From assembly GCF_026262505.1 (NCBI RefSeq), contig NC_067206.1:28783896-28847895 (forward strand): DNA of 64,000 nt, read 5' to 3'. The notes under the pieces were generated by a model that was not told the origin of the DNA, did no database searches, and saw only the letters and a list, made by a program, of their open reading frames with translations. The position numbers and the translations under genes are program-made. This DNA comes from Trichomonas vaginalis G3 (lineage: Eukaryota > Parabasalia > Trichomonadida > Trichomonadidae). This document shows positions 21,512 to 32,000 of this stretch, piece after piece; position 1 is the first letter of the stretch; every line of letters starts with the position of its first letter.

Positions 21512-21754
21512 TCAAGTTAGCAATTTGTAATATCTATCCAAAACTTCTTCAACAGTATCGAACTCATCTTCATAATGCAAACCTAATCTTATTGACTTGG
21601 TGCAGTTTTCACTAACACAATATTTTTCTGTTCTCTTGACTGACATAACTAACTCATTTGTTTCATCAAACAGCAACAACCAAAGTTCATGACCTAATAC
21701 ATAACATTCATACTTTATATTTTTAGCTCTGAGTTCTCTTGTAAGCTGTTGCAT
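21512..21754 (-). CDS. small protein of unknown function (80 aa)
   Basis: Overlaps the end of the 254-residue gene by 40 bases in another frame. Reads as a compact alpha/beta domain (YECYVLGHELWLLLFDETNEL). No family recognised. Confidence 0.45.
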   Translation of the reverse strand: MQQLTRELRAKNIKYECYVLGHELWLLLFDETNELVMSVKRTEKYCVSENCTKSIRLGLHYEDEFDTVEEVLDRYYKLLT

Positions 21755-22479
21755 TTAATATTTTCTAAAAAGTCAACTTCAACAGTCATTCGCACTGGTG
21801 CCTTCAGTTCTACAGGCTCTCCTTGAAAGTCAACAAGTCTGAATTGCATGTCTTTCAAATTATGAGGACTAATGCGAACCCATTTACCTAAATGAGTTGC
21901 TATGACAGGAACGTTTGGAATGAACATTGAATTTACTTCATAACAGAAAGACTTATATTCTACTGAACCTTTACTATTAACTCCTGAAATACCTGTGACA
22001 TTAGCTATTTTAGACTCAATGTACAAACAATTGCCATAACATACGTATGGAACAGATTTCATCTCAATCGTTTTGTCAACACTTTTCAAAGGAAATGTCA
22101 TATGGTATGCTCCCAGAAGCAATTGAACTCTATGACTCATTCGTGTTATCTTAAACTCCTTCGCATAACTGAACTTCAATGTTCCCTCAGAAGAGAGTTC
22201 GACATCTATGTTGTCAATAGTTTCTTCATTTATGAGAGTATCTATGACTCCAGCAATTTTATCTATTCTATACCCAGCTCTGTTAGGAAATGTTATAACA
22301 CTTCTTTTGTCATCTATTTCAATCTCTATGAAATCTGTTTCATCTGTTATGACAAAAGTTGCGATAGTATTGAAGTCAACAACTCTGAAAGCAAGCGCTT
22401 CATTCTGAAGACCTAAGTTTGTTTGTAGCTTTACTGTCCCGTATTCGTTTGGGTCTGTACTTTGCAAATAGAACAACAT
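21715..22479 (-). CDS. penton-like minor capsid protein candidate (254 aa)
   Basis: Matches the Polinton B protein at 51133-51870 in length, gene neighbourhood (next to the fibre gene) and C-terminal pattern: an asparagine-leucine-x-x-(I/M)-x-F-R-(I/L)-x-D motif then LDLE/VELK-type strands. In Polintons and related viruses the penton is a single jelly-roll minor capsid protein of about this size. Predicted all-beta. Looks whole. Divergent from the fibre gene with only 17 bases between starts, as expected for a vertex protein and its fibre. Confidence 0.6.
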   Translation of the reverse strand: MLFYLQSTDPNEYGTVKLQTNLGLQNEALAFRVVDFNTIATFVITDETDFIEIEIDDKRSVITFPNRAGYRIDKIAGVIDTLINEETIDNIDVELSSEGTLKFSYAKEFKITRMSHRVQLLLGAYHMTFPLKSVDKTIEMKSVPYVCYGNCLYIESKIANVTGISGVNSKGSVEYKSFCYEVNSMFIPNVPVIATHLGKWVRISPHNLKDMQFRLVDFQGEPVELKAPVRMTVEVDFLENIKCNSLQENSELKI

Positions 22480-22496
22480 TTTATTCTCATTAAAAT

Positions 22497-25400
22497 ATGA
22501 CTATTGCTGCATATGCGTATGAAACAAATGAAGCAAGAAGAGCACATGAACTAGTAAACGAAAACTCAACTTTAACCATTGAAGGCAATGATTTAGTCAT
22601 TGACGATGGAAAAACTAAAAAAGTCATTGATTTCGATACTTTTAACACTTATGACCCATTCATTACAACAAGTAAAGTTCCTATCATAAATGATGGAACG
22701 GTGCAATATATAAATTCTACAGTAGATGCCTCATTAGTGAAAGTATTAAATGTTCTCAGTGAATTGTTAAAGAGCTTTCGATTTGACGACAACATTAAAT
22801 GCCTAAAGAATTTAGTCATGAATGAGAAACAAATTCTCGGCGTTGCTGGTAGCAGTAATGATGTACACCTTATGACATTAGAATATTATAACGAACATAA
22901 AGATGAACTGAAAGGAGAGAAGGGTGACACCGGACCTCAAGGACCACAAGGAATACAAGGAATACAAGGACCTCAAGGCGAAAACGGTTTGGATGGTGAA
23001 GATGGAAAGGATGGAAAAACTGCTAAATCATGGATATGGAACCTTATAAATACTGGTTTAACAGCTGCTTCATATGGAGTTCTTCAATACCAAATCGGAA
23101 AGATATGGGCAGTACTTGGTGAAGAAGTTTTAGATGACGTTAAAAATGCTTTGAACTTCATTTCAAATGGTTCGGATACTATTAAAACTTTATCTGGTTG
23201 GATGCAAGAAACAAGGAGTCAAATAGATACTGTAAGACGTATAGCAAACAATGCACGTACGGGATTGGATACTTTACGAGAAGCACAAAATACACTAAAG
23301 GAAGCAAATGATATTCTTGGCTCAGTATCAGACATGCATGAAGATTGGCTTAAAGGTATTGACAAATCTTTAAAAAATCACAGTCAGTCTATTGCTGACT
23401 ACAAGAAAAGTATAGATTTTTTACATAGTGCTATGGACGTACATGATGGAAGCATAAGGAACTTACTTAATGCTAACAATAACTTACCAGGAACTATTAA
23501 AGCATTTATAAAGTCCTTTGTAAAACCTGGTGCTCTAACATTTAGGTCTTTGAGAGCAAGAGCATTGAAGTCAAGAGATGCAGAAACTACAACAGAACCT
23601 ACAGAAGGAACTGAAACAACAGAAACTCCAGAAGAACCACCAAAACCAACAGCTAATGAAATATTGTTCGAATATTTTCCAAGATACTCTGTCCTCATTG
23701 TATACATTCAAGAAATACTTAAGAAAGCTGACTTGACTTTGGGGGATGATGAAAGTTCTGTATATCTTTCGTTCCAGTTTCAAATAGCAGAACTTTTGAG
23801 ACAGATATGCTTAATGTATGACAACATCTCTGATTTCGCAAGATATGATGACGACCATGACCCCGAACACGGTGAAGAAGAAGTTTTACAAACATCCATT
23901 AAGACAGGAAAGGTTTTAACTCAAAGTCTCATTATTGACACCAAAGATGGCGAAGTGGACGTTCTTCAAGAGCTGAAGAAAAATACTTCTTCGGGAGGTG
24001 GTGGTAGGCATGAACTTGAAATAAATGAGATAGAAGAGAAATTAGCCGAAAAAGCAGATAAAAACCATGTTCATTATATAAGTTCAGACGAACAGATTAT
24101 AACGGACTACCATGGATATTTAACACAGGATGAACAAATAAGCACTGAAGATGTTAATGAAAGAAGATATAAATTCATTCGTGCTAAAGGTTATGACATA
24201 CGCTGTACTGTACAGTATGACACAGGTAAAGCACCAGAAGCATTTGGTTATAACGATGAAATTTATGCTTCATACTTCTTTGTTAACGGTGTATTAGTTG
24301 AACCAAGATTTACATTGAAAGTTAAGACAAAAATAACCGTTGAAGATGCTATTAAAAGTAAAGCAGAGAAAGATGAACTTGACGCAACGAACAAAGTTTT
24401 GAAATCTCATAAACACAATATCTCCGATATAAATGAACTTCAAGCTACATTAAATAGTAAAGCTGACAAGAACCATACACATGAATCCTTCACTACTGTT
24501 AGAGCAGACGACATAATATTGAACTATGATTTGGGTTCAAGTGCACCTTTAGAGAATCCGAGTACAAGCGTAAAAGATACACTAAACTCCTTAAATAACA
24601 AATGTATGAATATCGAAGATCATGCCAGAAACTTTGAAGCATATGAACTACCAACAATGTTAGATAAGAAAGCAGATAAAGAACATACACATAACTCCTT
24701 CTCAACTGTTGCTATAGAAAGTATTGAAGGAACGGTTGGCGGAACTGGTGGGGATGCATTATATTATAAACCTCCTAACTTTCCACAAGGTTTAACATCG
24801 AATGAAAACATAACAACGACGAAAGACATTAGCTGTAAAAATATTTATGTCATGGATGATGAAAATAATGTTAAATTCACTGCTCAAGATTTATATGATA
24901 AGAAAGCCGACAAGAACCATACACATAAATCCTTCACTACTGTTAGAGCAGACGACATAATATTGAACTATGATTTGGGTTCAAGTGCACCTTTAGAGAA
25001 TCCGAGTACAAGCGTAAAAGATACACTAAACTCCTTAAATAACAAATGTATGAATATCGAAGATCATGCCAGAAACTTTGAAGCATATGAACTACCAACA
25101 ATGTTAGATAAGAAAGCCGACAAAACTTATGTAGATGAAAATTATGCAAAGAAGTCGGAAGTAAATGCTGCGCTTAATGGAAAAGCCGATAAAGAGCACG
25201 TGCATGAAGAATTTCAAACAATCAGGATTAAAGAAATTAAAGCATACATTGAAGAAGTAACAAAAACGGGAAGAGACGGTACACCTTTAGTTGAACAAAA
25301 TATTTATCCTCCTACTTTTCCTAATGGTTTAATAACAAACAATATAAATATTGTAGATGGCAAAGGATTTATAAATGTTAAACATGAACTTCAAACAATG

Positions 25401-25841
25401 AAGACTCAGATTCTTGAAACCATATATCCTATAGGCTCTATTTATACGTCAATGAACGCAACAAATCCGGCAAGTGTTTTAGGTTTTGGTACGTGGCAGC
25501 AGATTGTAGATAAATTCTTATACTGTGCTAACTCTTCAAAGCAAACAGGAGGTTCGAAGAAAATTAAAGAAGCAAACTTACCTGCGCACACTCATACAGG
25601 AACGACAAACTTTTCTGGCGACCATAGCCACTCATTAAGAGACCACCCATTATACAACTCAGACTATAAAGCTGGCAATGACGTTTTATCTCCATCTTAT
25701 AACAATTCAGCAAAAAAGACTTTTCGACCAACTGAACCAGGAGGAAATCATGTCCATACTTTCACAACAAATCCAACAGGCTCGGGTGAAGATTATATGC
25801 CACCATTTATGACTGTATTCGCATGGTACCGCATTCAATGA
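22497..25841 (+). CDS. collagen-bearing fibre protein with phage-type C-terminal domain (1,114 aa)
   Basis: After an N-terminal domain of about 140 residues comes a collagen-like run of some 11 Gly-x-y triplets (about residues 141-175, GDTGPQGPQGIQGIQGPQG). Coiled-coil and low-complexity stretches follow, and then several KADK(N/E)H(T/V)H repeats, the usual trimeric fibre knob repeats. Two 210-bp blocks at 24465-24674 and 24909-25118 are almost identical. The last 140 residues (YPIGSIYTSM ... NLPAHTHTG ... MPPFMTVFAWYRIQ) match the C-terminal tail-fibre/baseplate domain of tailed phages. Likely a host-attachment spike at the vertex, placed beside the penton candidate. Looks whole. Confidence 0.85.
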   Translation: MTIAAYAYETNEARRAHELVNENSTLTIEGNDLVIDDGKTKKVIDFDTFNTYDPFITTSKVPIINDGTVQYINSTVDASLVKVLNVLSELLKSFRFDDNIKCLKNLVMNEKQILGVAGSSNDVHLMTLEYYNEHKDELKGEKGDTGPQGPQGIQGIQGPQGENGLDGEDGKDGKTAKSWIWNLINTGLTAASYGVLQYQIGKIWAVLGEEVLDDVKNALNFISNGSDTIKTLSGWMQETRSQIDTVRRIANNARTGLDTLREAQNTLKEANDILGSVSDMHEDWLKGIDKSLKNHSQSIADYKKSIDFLHSAMDVHDGSIRNLLNANNNLPGTIKAFIKSFVKPGALTFRSLRARALKSRDAETTTEPTEGTETTETPEEPPKPTANEILFEYFPRYSVLIVYIQEILKKADLTLGDDESSVYLSFQFQIAELLRQICLMYDNISDFARYDDDHDPEHGEEEVLQTSIKTGKVLTQSLIIDTKDGEVDVLQELKKNTSSGGGGRHELEINEIEEKLAEKADKNHVHYISSDEQIITDYHGYLTQDEQISTEDVNERRYKFIRAKGYDIRCTVQYDTGKAPEAFGYNDEIYASYFFVNGVLVEPRFTLKVKTKITVEDAIKSKAEKDELDATNKVLKSHKHNISDINELQATLNSKADKNHTHESFTTVRADDIILNYDLGSSAPLENPSTSVKDTLNSLNNKCMNIEDHARNFEAYELPTMLDKKADKEHTHNSFSTVAIESIEGTVGGTGGDALYYKPPNFPQGLTSNENITTTKDISCKNIYVMDDENNVKFTAQDLYDKKADKNHTHKSFTTVRADDIILNYDLGSSAPLENPSTSVKDTLNSLNNKCMNIEDHARNFEAYELPTMLDKKADKTYVDENYAKKSEVNAALNGKADKEHVHEEFQTIRIKEIKAYIEEVTKTGRDGTPLVEQNIYPPTFPNGLITNNINIVDGKGFINVKHELQTMKTQILETIYPIGSIYTSMNATNPASVLGFGTWQQIVDKFLYCANSSKQTGGSKKIKEANLPAHTHTGTTNFSGDHSHSLRDHPLYNSDYKAGNDVLSPSYNNSAKKTFRPTEPGGNHVHTFTTNPTGSGEDYMPPFMTVFAWYRIQ
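24465..24674 (+). repeat. intragenic duplication, block 1
   Basis: 210-bp block almost identical to 24909-25118; encodes one fibre repeat (FTTVRADDIILNYDLGSSAP at its start). Very high identity means a recent duplication or gene conversion. Confidence 0.9.
24909..25118 (+). repeat. intragenic duplication, block 2
   Basis: Second copy of the 210-bp fibre block, offset by 444 bases from the first. Confidence 0.9.
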
Positions 25842-25851
25842 ACGCGCTTGA

Positions 25852-25876
25852 GCCTAGACCCTTTGGGTCAAGGCTT
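25852..25876. repeat. G+C nested hairpin 3 (Polinton A)
   Basis: AGCCT and AGGCT flank GACCC-TTT-GGGTC, so one stem encloses another. Lies 11 bases after the fibre stop codon and before the integrase; a terminator-like position. Confidence 0.8.
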
Positions 25877-25909
25877 ACCGTCTTGAATAAAATCTTTAAC
25901 TTTACATAA

Positions 25910-26994
25910 ATGAGCTTGAAAGAAGTATTCGAACAACATCCATGGAGGTCATTTAAGAAATTCAATGAAGCTGTAAAGAGTTGGGGATTTACTAACAGAG
26001 CTGAAGTGAAAAGGTTCTTTGACAAAAATGTTGTACATCAAACAAAAATAAACCCTTACGACTACTTTTACCAATTTACTCCAACGCTCCTGACGCATAC
26101 CAATTTGACACTCTCGTTCAGAGTAAGAAAGGAAGAAAGCCACCATTCCTCATCTTCATTAATGTTAACACTCGCAAAGCATATGCATATCCAATGAAAA
26201 ATAAAGGAACTCGTGAAGTTTTAAGAGTTTTGCAGACGTTCGTGGCAGAACATCATCCCACTTCATTAACTTCAGACCAGGATTCAGCATACCTCAGTAA
26301 TGAAATCACAGATTTTCTCATTAAGCATAACATAACTCACTACACTACTGAAGACCATAACCATAACATACTCGGCATCATAAACCGCTTCATAAGAACG
26401 CTTAGAGATTTAAACCAAGAGCGAGACTTTACCGAAGAAACAATGAAACATTTTCTCGAAGTATATAATTCCTCAACACATTCTACAACAGGACATACAC
26501 CAAATTCAATGACACAACAACAAGAAGAAAAGTATATACAAAAGAAACGAAGCCAAACACAAAATATCAGAAATTCAACACAATTTACCCTCATTCCTGG
26601 TACAAAAGTTCGTGTAGTTCTTGACGACAAACCGTTGACAAAGAAACATTTAAGGTTAAGTAGAAACTATTATATCGTAGACTCTACGCAAGGTAATGGA
26701 TATCTTATAAAAGCTGCTGACGACTCCATTGCGTTTTATCCTCGTCATAAATTAGTTGAAAGTAGTAATGGCAAACTTGCTGAAACCATTGACGAAGCAA
26801 AGCGAGGAGTGGTTATTGAAATACTTGGCTATAACATAAACGATGACACTTATAAAGTAAGATATGAAGGAGGCGTTGAAGATGTTATACCATCTAAGAA
26901 CTTGAGAGAGTCGAAGCCAACACATCTGGGACCATTAGAGCGGGAGTACTGGAAAGACAAAAATATGCCAGAAAGAATAAGAAAATTCTTCTAA
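25910..26994 (+). pseudogene. retroviral-type (RVE) integrase, broken
   Basis: The N-terminal segment (SLKEVFEQHPWRSFKKFNEA) is typical of Polinton integrases. The catalytic core is visible with SDQDSAYLS and IRTLRDLN contexts, and a C-terminal tudor/chromodomain-like barrel (GVVIEILGYNINDDTYKVRY) with a WKDKN tail. It catalyses insertion of the element with 6-bp duplications. Not whole (about one or two breaks). Confidence 0.85.
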
Positions 26995-27030
26995 ACTTTT
27001 TCATTAGATGTAAATCAGACAAAAATAATG

Positions 27031-27081
27031 TTTAGGTGAAGAGGTGAGATTTCACCTCTTTTTTCACCTGTTTTTTCACCC
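27031..27081. repeat. shared palindromic motif, copy 2 (Polinton A, internal)
   Basis: TTTAGGTGAAGAGGTGAGAT then TTCACCTC, T6 CACC and a further T6 CACCC. Sits just after the integrase stop and before the T-rich promoter-like stretch of the KilA-N gene. Confidence 0.8.
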
Positions 27082-27170
27082 TCGTGAATTTTCATGAATT
27101 TCCTTAAGATAGAAAAAATAAAGTTAGTTTTATTTTTATTTATTTTTTTATTTTGTATGTAAAGACAGTA

Positions 27171-27966
27171 ATGTCAACATCAGAGAACACAACAACAGTT
27201 ATAGTCCATGAAGCTATAAATGAAGAATACGAGTACATACAGTATAACAAACAGTTACGTCTCATTCGTTCAGTCAAAGACGATATGTACCAAATGCAAA
27301 GTATAATGAATGCTCTTCGTTCTACAAAGCAAGCATATCATTGGTTTGAAAACCAACAGACAAAAGAACTTTTAGAAGAATTTCCTCATATGATTGCTTC
27401 CCTCGGAAAACCGAGGGAAGAGATTCCGTATGAAAATCGCAAGAATTTGGCTCCTGGTTTGAAAGGTTATTATGTTCATAGACTTTTAGTAAACGCCGTA
27501 GCAATGTGGACTTCACCTCGTTATGCTTGTTATATTTTCATGATGTTAGATGAACTTATAAAGCAGAACGTGGAGAGTTGGAAAAGAAACTTCAAGCAAA
27601 AGATGAAGTCATTGAATCCAAAGACAAAAGCATACAGAAAAGAATACCGCGTTCAGTACCAAAAGGAAAGGAAAAGAGTTATAAGTATATGATATATACT
27701 GAAGAGTTGGAGAAAGAAGAAGATAAAGATATGGTTATGTTACATTTAGTCAGAAGAACAACAAGAGCTTTTATGACTTAGCTAAGATATATAAATCTGA
27801 CAGAAACTGGTTCTATCGTGAAAACTTACCGATTTCAATGACACCGAATGAGCAAATAAAGGAAATTGTCAAAAATACTCTTCCTCAAACACACTATGAC
27901 ATCAAAGGTTGTACAATACTTACATTCAAAGAAGACTTAACATTACTGAAGGAAAAAATAACATAA
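27171..27966 (+). pseudogene. KilA-N domain protein, broken
   Basis: The N-terminal 130 residues fit KilA-N: an early strand segment (IQYNKQLRLIRSV), a WFENQQTKELLEEF helix, and the hallmark GLKGYYVHRLLVNAVAMWTS followed by PRYACYI. The C-terminal region looks like the extra domain often attached to viral KilA-N/Bro proteins (KYMIYTEELEKEE). KilA-N proteins bind DNA and are common in large DNA viruses and phages. ATG at 27171 chosen because it follows the promoter-like T-rich run. Not whole (about one break). Polinton B has no counterpart. Confidence 0.75.
27398..27419. repeat. G+C hairpin 4 (Polinton A, in KilA-N region)
   Basis: TTCCCTCGG-AAAA-CCGAGGGAA, a 9-bp perfect stem with a 4-base loop inside the coding part. 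Confidence 0.8.
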
Positions 27967-28027
27967 TATTTTGACAACTTCAAAGAGGAAGAATGAAAAA
28001 AAATCTCGTCGGGTGCCACGTTAGGAC

Positions 28028-28457
28028 CATAGTGGAGAAAACCACGATAAAAAACAAAACCCTTCGTCGATTATGATCGACACTGAAAACATTAACGATA
28101 AAATTTATTTCCTGGACTGTTGTCTAAATGTCATGTTGTCATCATTTTTCAGTTGCGATGGAATATATCTAACCCTCCCGTTAACTAATAAACTTGACGA
28201 TCAGACGATTCTCTCTTCGTCAATTATGTTCGACACTGATAACATTAACGATAACATAAACGATAACATTAACGATAACATAAACGATAACATTAACGAT
28301 AACATTAACGATAACATTCATTTTTGCATTAATCCTGCTGTGTTGTCAAAATGTCATGTTGTCATCATTTTTAAGAGAAGTTAATTAACCTGGTGACATA
28401 GTGACGTGGTGACATAGTGACGTGGTGACACCATCAGTTATTCAAAAATAAATTTTC
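28028..28457. repeat. repeat-rich noncoding region of Polinton A
   Basis: Two related blocks (about 28,060-28,150 and 28,216-28,375) share TCGACACTGA, AACATTAACGATAA and ATGTCATGTTGTCATCATTT. The second holds a 12-bp array (GATAACATTAAC, nearly seven units, 28238-28318). A 16-bp repeat (TGGTGACATAGTGACG, 28391-28430) follows. The span 28321-28446 resembles 48315-48429 of Polinton B, one arm of the inverted repeat around its helicase. An apparent frame here merely reads the repeats. Confidence 0.8.
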
Positions 28458-28967
28458 TTATAAAGCTTCAGGGTCAATTTCTTCAACCATTTCACTTCCT
28501 TCGTCAATGTCAATAGAAGCTTCTTCAACCTTTGGTAAGAATTTCTGTATAACATCTTTGTTCGTTATTGTCTTCAGAGATGAAGGATAATATTTCACAA
28601 CTACTTCACCTGGTGGGCTCTTTGAGTCCATCTCGGCGCAAGGCGCCTTCTTATATTCTTTCTGTTCGGAAAGATTTAAAGCAATACTGAAGAAGTCAAC
28701 GTTAGAGTTCTTTATGACAGTATAATGAGTATCTTTGACATTCACGAAGAAACTCTTTTGTTTCAAAACTACTGCTAACTCTTGTGAAGTATAACGTTTG
28801 CGGTCAATGACGATAGCTAATGCTCTGACATACTGACCAAACTTAGATTCTTTCACAAACTTCTTGTTAAAGATAACATTAACATTTGAAGCATTATTGA
28901 ACTCATTCTTGATGGCAGTAGCGAGAGCATTGTATGAAAAGAACTTGCAATCTTGCATGTGTTTCAT
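28458..28967 (-). CDS. protein of unknown function (169 aa)
   Basis: Divergent from the polymerase gene with a very A+T-rich spacer (28,968-29,057). An alpha/beta N-terminal domain (SYNALATAIKNEFNNASNVN) is followed by an acidic C-terminus (EEASIDIDEGSEMVEEIDPE). It includes a G+C double hairpin in frame. No family recognised; head-to-head position with the polymerase suggests early or replication-related expression (inference). Confidence 0.55.
   Translation of the reverse strand: MKHMQDCKFFSYNALATAIKNEFNNASNVNVIFNKKFVKESKFGQYVRALAIVIDRKRYTSQELAVVLKQKSFFVNVKDTHYTVIKNSNVDFFSIALNLSEQKEYKKAPCAEMDSKSPPGEVVVKYYPSSLKTITNKDVIQKFLPKVEEASIDIDEGSEMVEEIDPEAL
28615..28647. repeat. G+C double hairpin 5 (Polinton A)
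   Basis: GGGCTCTTTGAGTCC (imperfect stem) at 28615-28629 and GGCGCAAGGCGCC at 28635-28647, inside the 169-residue gene. Confidence 0.75.
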
Positions 28968-29057
28968 TAAAATAAAAATATTAAATTATTTTGAAAAATA
29001 ACTTAAAAAAATCTAATCTAATTTTTTCAAAAAATATTTTTTTATTTCCTACTAAAG

Positions 29058-32000
29058 ATGTATCGGAAGTTGTCTAAGTTAGAACACTCGGAAATAAAAC
29101 AACTTCTTACAGAAGCTAATATAGATGTTGCAAAGCATTACGCAACAAACAAAAAAGCACTCGCTGACATCCTCAATGACTATAATGGTGCAATAAGTTA
29201 TGATAGAATTCATGAGTTCATAAAGCCGCAACGCGGCGAGGACGAAGTCCATGCAAGAGCATTTCCTTTAAATGACGTTGCTATTGACTTATATCATAGA
29301 CGTTCAGTACCTCATGAAGTAAGAAGAGAAATGTTTGACATAACAAATGCAAACGTTGGTGAAACAAGAAGAAGAGACGACACACTGAAACAACAGAGAA
29401 GAGAGATGTTTAAGAGCGCTATAGAACAAGTTCGCAAAGCTAACGATGTCATTCGTTCCATTGACGACAAACCAAAAGAAGGTGAGAGATGGTTAAAGAA
29501 AGATGAAGAGAATAGGAAGAGAAATGTGAAGTCAGGCAATAGACTCATTGACTTTAACATCGAAGCTTTAGATGAACCAAACAGAGACTACTTACACAAA
29601 CATTTCGGTAAGGTTTTCATGAGACTCTTAGAGAAGATTAAAATAAACTCCCAACAAAGATGGATGGTATGTTATAAACTTGGTGGAAAGTATGAATGTT
29701 CTACGTTAAACCTCAATAATATTGGAACATTACTACATCAGCTCTTGAAGGAGAACTTTATATCAGAGATAGAAGCAAATGCTGCAGGTATTGTTGAAAT
29801 GCACTATGACTTCTTCTTGACAAACATAAAGAATCTTACTGAAATAAAGATGTATGATTTAACAGAATATGAAGGTTTAACGATGTCAGATGTAAAGAAA
29901 GGCAAACCAAAAAAGAGACCATATAGAGATGAAAGCACACTGACAAATGACCAGAAAGCCATTTTGGAAGCTCTTAAGCAAACAGGAAACCCAGCACTTA
30001 TAGAAAGCTTTTGGAAAGATAATGGTGAAAAGAAGTTTTATAAGAAGAGAAGCGGTCAGTTCTGGAAGTATCTTTGCACATTACCTATAAATCTTGAACG
30101 CTACCAAATCTTCAATGAACTGAACAAAAGAACTGCAACACTTATGACAGAAGATAACTGCTTCGTTTATGCTTGCATTCAGGCTGGAGTAAATGAAGAA
30201 ACTATTGACCACATGAGAGAAGTCATTCGTGTTAGAGACTTTCCTCAAAGTAAAGTACAAGAAATTTCTGACGCAACAGGTATAGCATTTAATGTTACCA
30301 TTGGTTACTTCAATGACTCAAGACATAATGAAATAAAGAGATACATACCAAAAGAATGTGAAACTGTTAGAACTCTTGACTTACTTCTTGTTGAAGACCA
30401 TTACATGCTAAATGAAAGATTACCTATGACAACATATTTCATTCGCAACTATATAGAAATCTTGAAGGAGTGTGGTGGAATGAACATTGAGAAACAGATG
30501 AAGATTTATACAAAGAGAGAGAACAAATATGTAGTTCGTTATGATAGAACAACACCGTTATGGGATGTTATGAAAACATTGTGGGAGTGCAAATATTTCG
30601 AACCTATTTCTTATGGAGAACTTTTCACATATACGACTGACTTATATAAACAGAACCTTGCACCATTTAAAGATTTGACATATGCTCCAAAGTATTGTGT
30701 ACAACTGAAGAAGAAAGCCGAGTCAAAAGAAGTAAATAAAGCTAAATGTAAGTTCATTCCTGAGCACGTTTTCTTTGCTGACTTTGAATGTAGCACTGAT
30801 GGAGTTCATAAAGCTTTTAACATCTGTTATGACGGTGAAGATGGTTCAGTGAGTGAAAGCATTTGGGGTCAGAACTGTGCAACAGAATTTTTGGAACGAC
30901 TTCCTGACAAGAGTTTAATATATTTCCATAACCTCAGTCATGATATAAACTTCATCTTAAGACACATGACAGAAGTGAAAGGAACTCCCATCATTAAAGG
31001 TTCACGAACAATGCAGATAACGGGAATATATAAAGGTAAAGCAATCATTATTAAAGATTCATACACTGTTATAAATAAGAAGCTTAAACTATTTCCTGAA
31101 ATGTTTCATTTGCAGTGTGGTGAAAAGGAAGTATTTCCGTATCAATATTATTCAAGCTCTTTATTAGCAAATGACAACAGAACTGGTGTCATTTCTGAAG
31201 CGTGTAAGTTTATCCAGGATGCGGATACGTTCATGAAAAACATAGATTCCATCAAAGGTTGCAGAATAGATGAAAACCACTTCGACTTAGAAAAGTATAG
31301 CACATTTTATTGCAAACAATATGTAAGAATTTTAAGAGAAGGTTTTGTTAAGTTCCGCAATGATATATTAAAAGAATTTGATTTAAACGTTTATGACTAC
31401 GTTAGTATTTGTTCTATTGCTAACAAATTATTTGAGAACAGAGTGTACTTCCCGAATGGAAATTTATATGACCTCTCAAATAAACCAAGAGAATTTATTT
31501 CACGCTGTATTCAAGGTGGAAGATGTATGCTGTCAGATAACATGAAACAAAAGAGCGAAAAGAAACTCATTGCTGATTTCGACGCTGTTTCATTATATCC
31601 ATCAGCTATAGCAAGACTTTATACTTTAGAAGGTATTCCAAAGGTTATGAAGAAAGAAATGTTAAGCACAGAGTATCTCATGAGACATTTATTCGATGAC
31701 GACCAAAAGGAACCCATTGGTGAAAAGTTTATGTCTGGCTTCTTTGTTCTCATTAAGATAACAGAGATTGGAATACATAGACACTTTCCTTTAATAGTTT
31801 GTGACCCTGAACTAAATCCAGAACTTAACGTTCCCAGAAGTTCAAACACTTGCTGTTTAATGTATGTTGACCATATAACATTACAAGACCTCATAAAATA
31901 TCAAGGTGTCAAATGTGAAGTGTTGCAAGGATACTATTACGATGGAAACAGAGATATTAGAATAAGAGATGAAGTAAAGAAGTTGTTTGGGTTAAGGTTA

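Noticed and set aside
24499-25149. Two similar minus-strand open stretches of 68 residues
   Set aside because: They are antisense to the duplicated 210-bp fibre blocks, which is why they look alike.
28238-28318. CRISPR-like array
   Set aside because: 12-bp units without spacers in a eukaryotic element; a simple tandem repeat.
28073-28384. 103-residue frame with repeated Asn-Asp-Asn-Ile
   Set aside because: It merely translates the 12-bp array and overlapping repeats; no other sign of coding.
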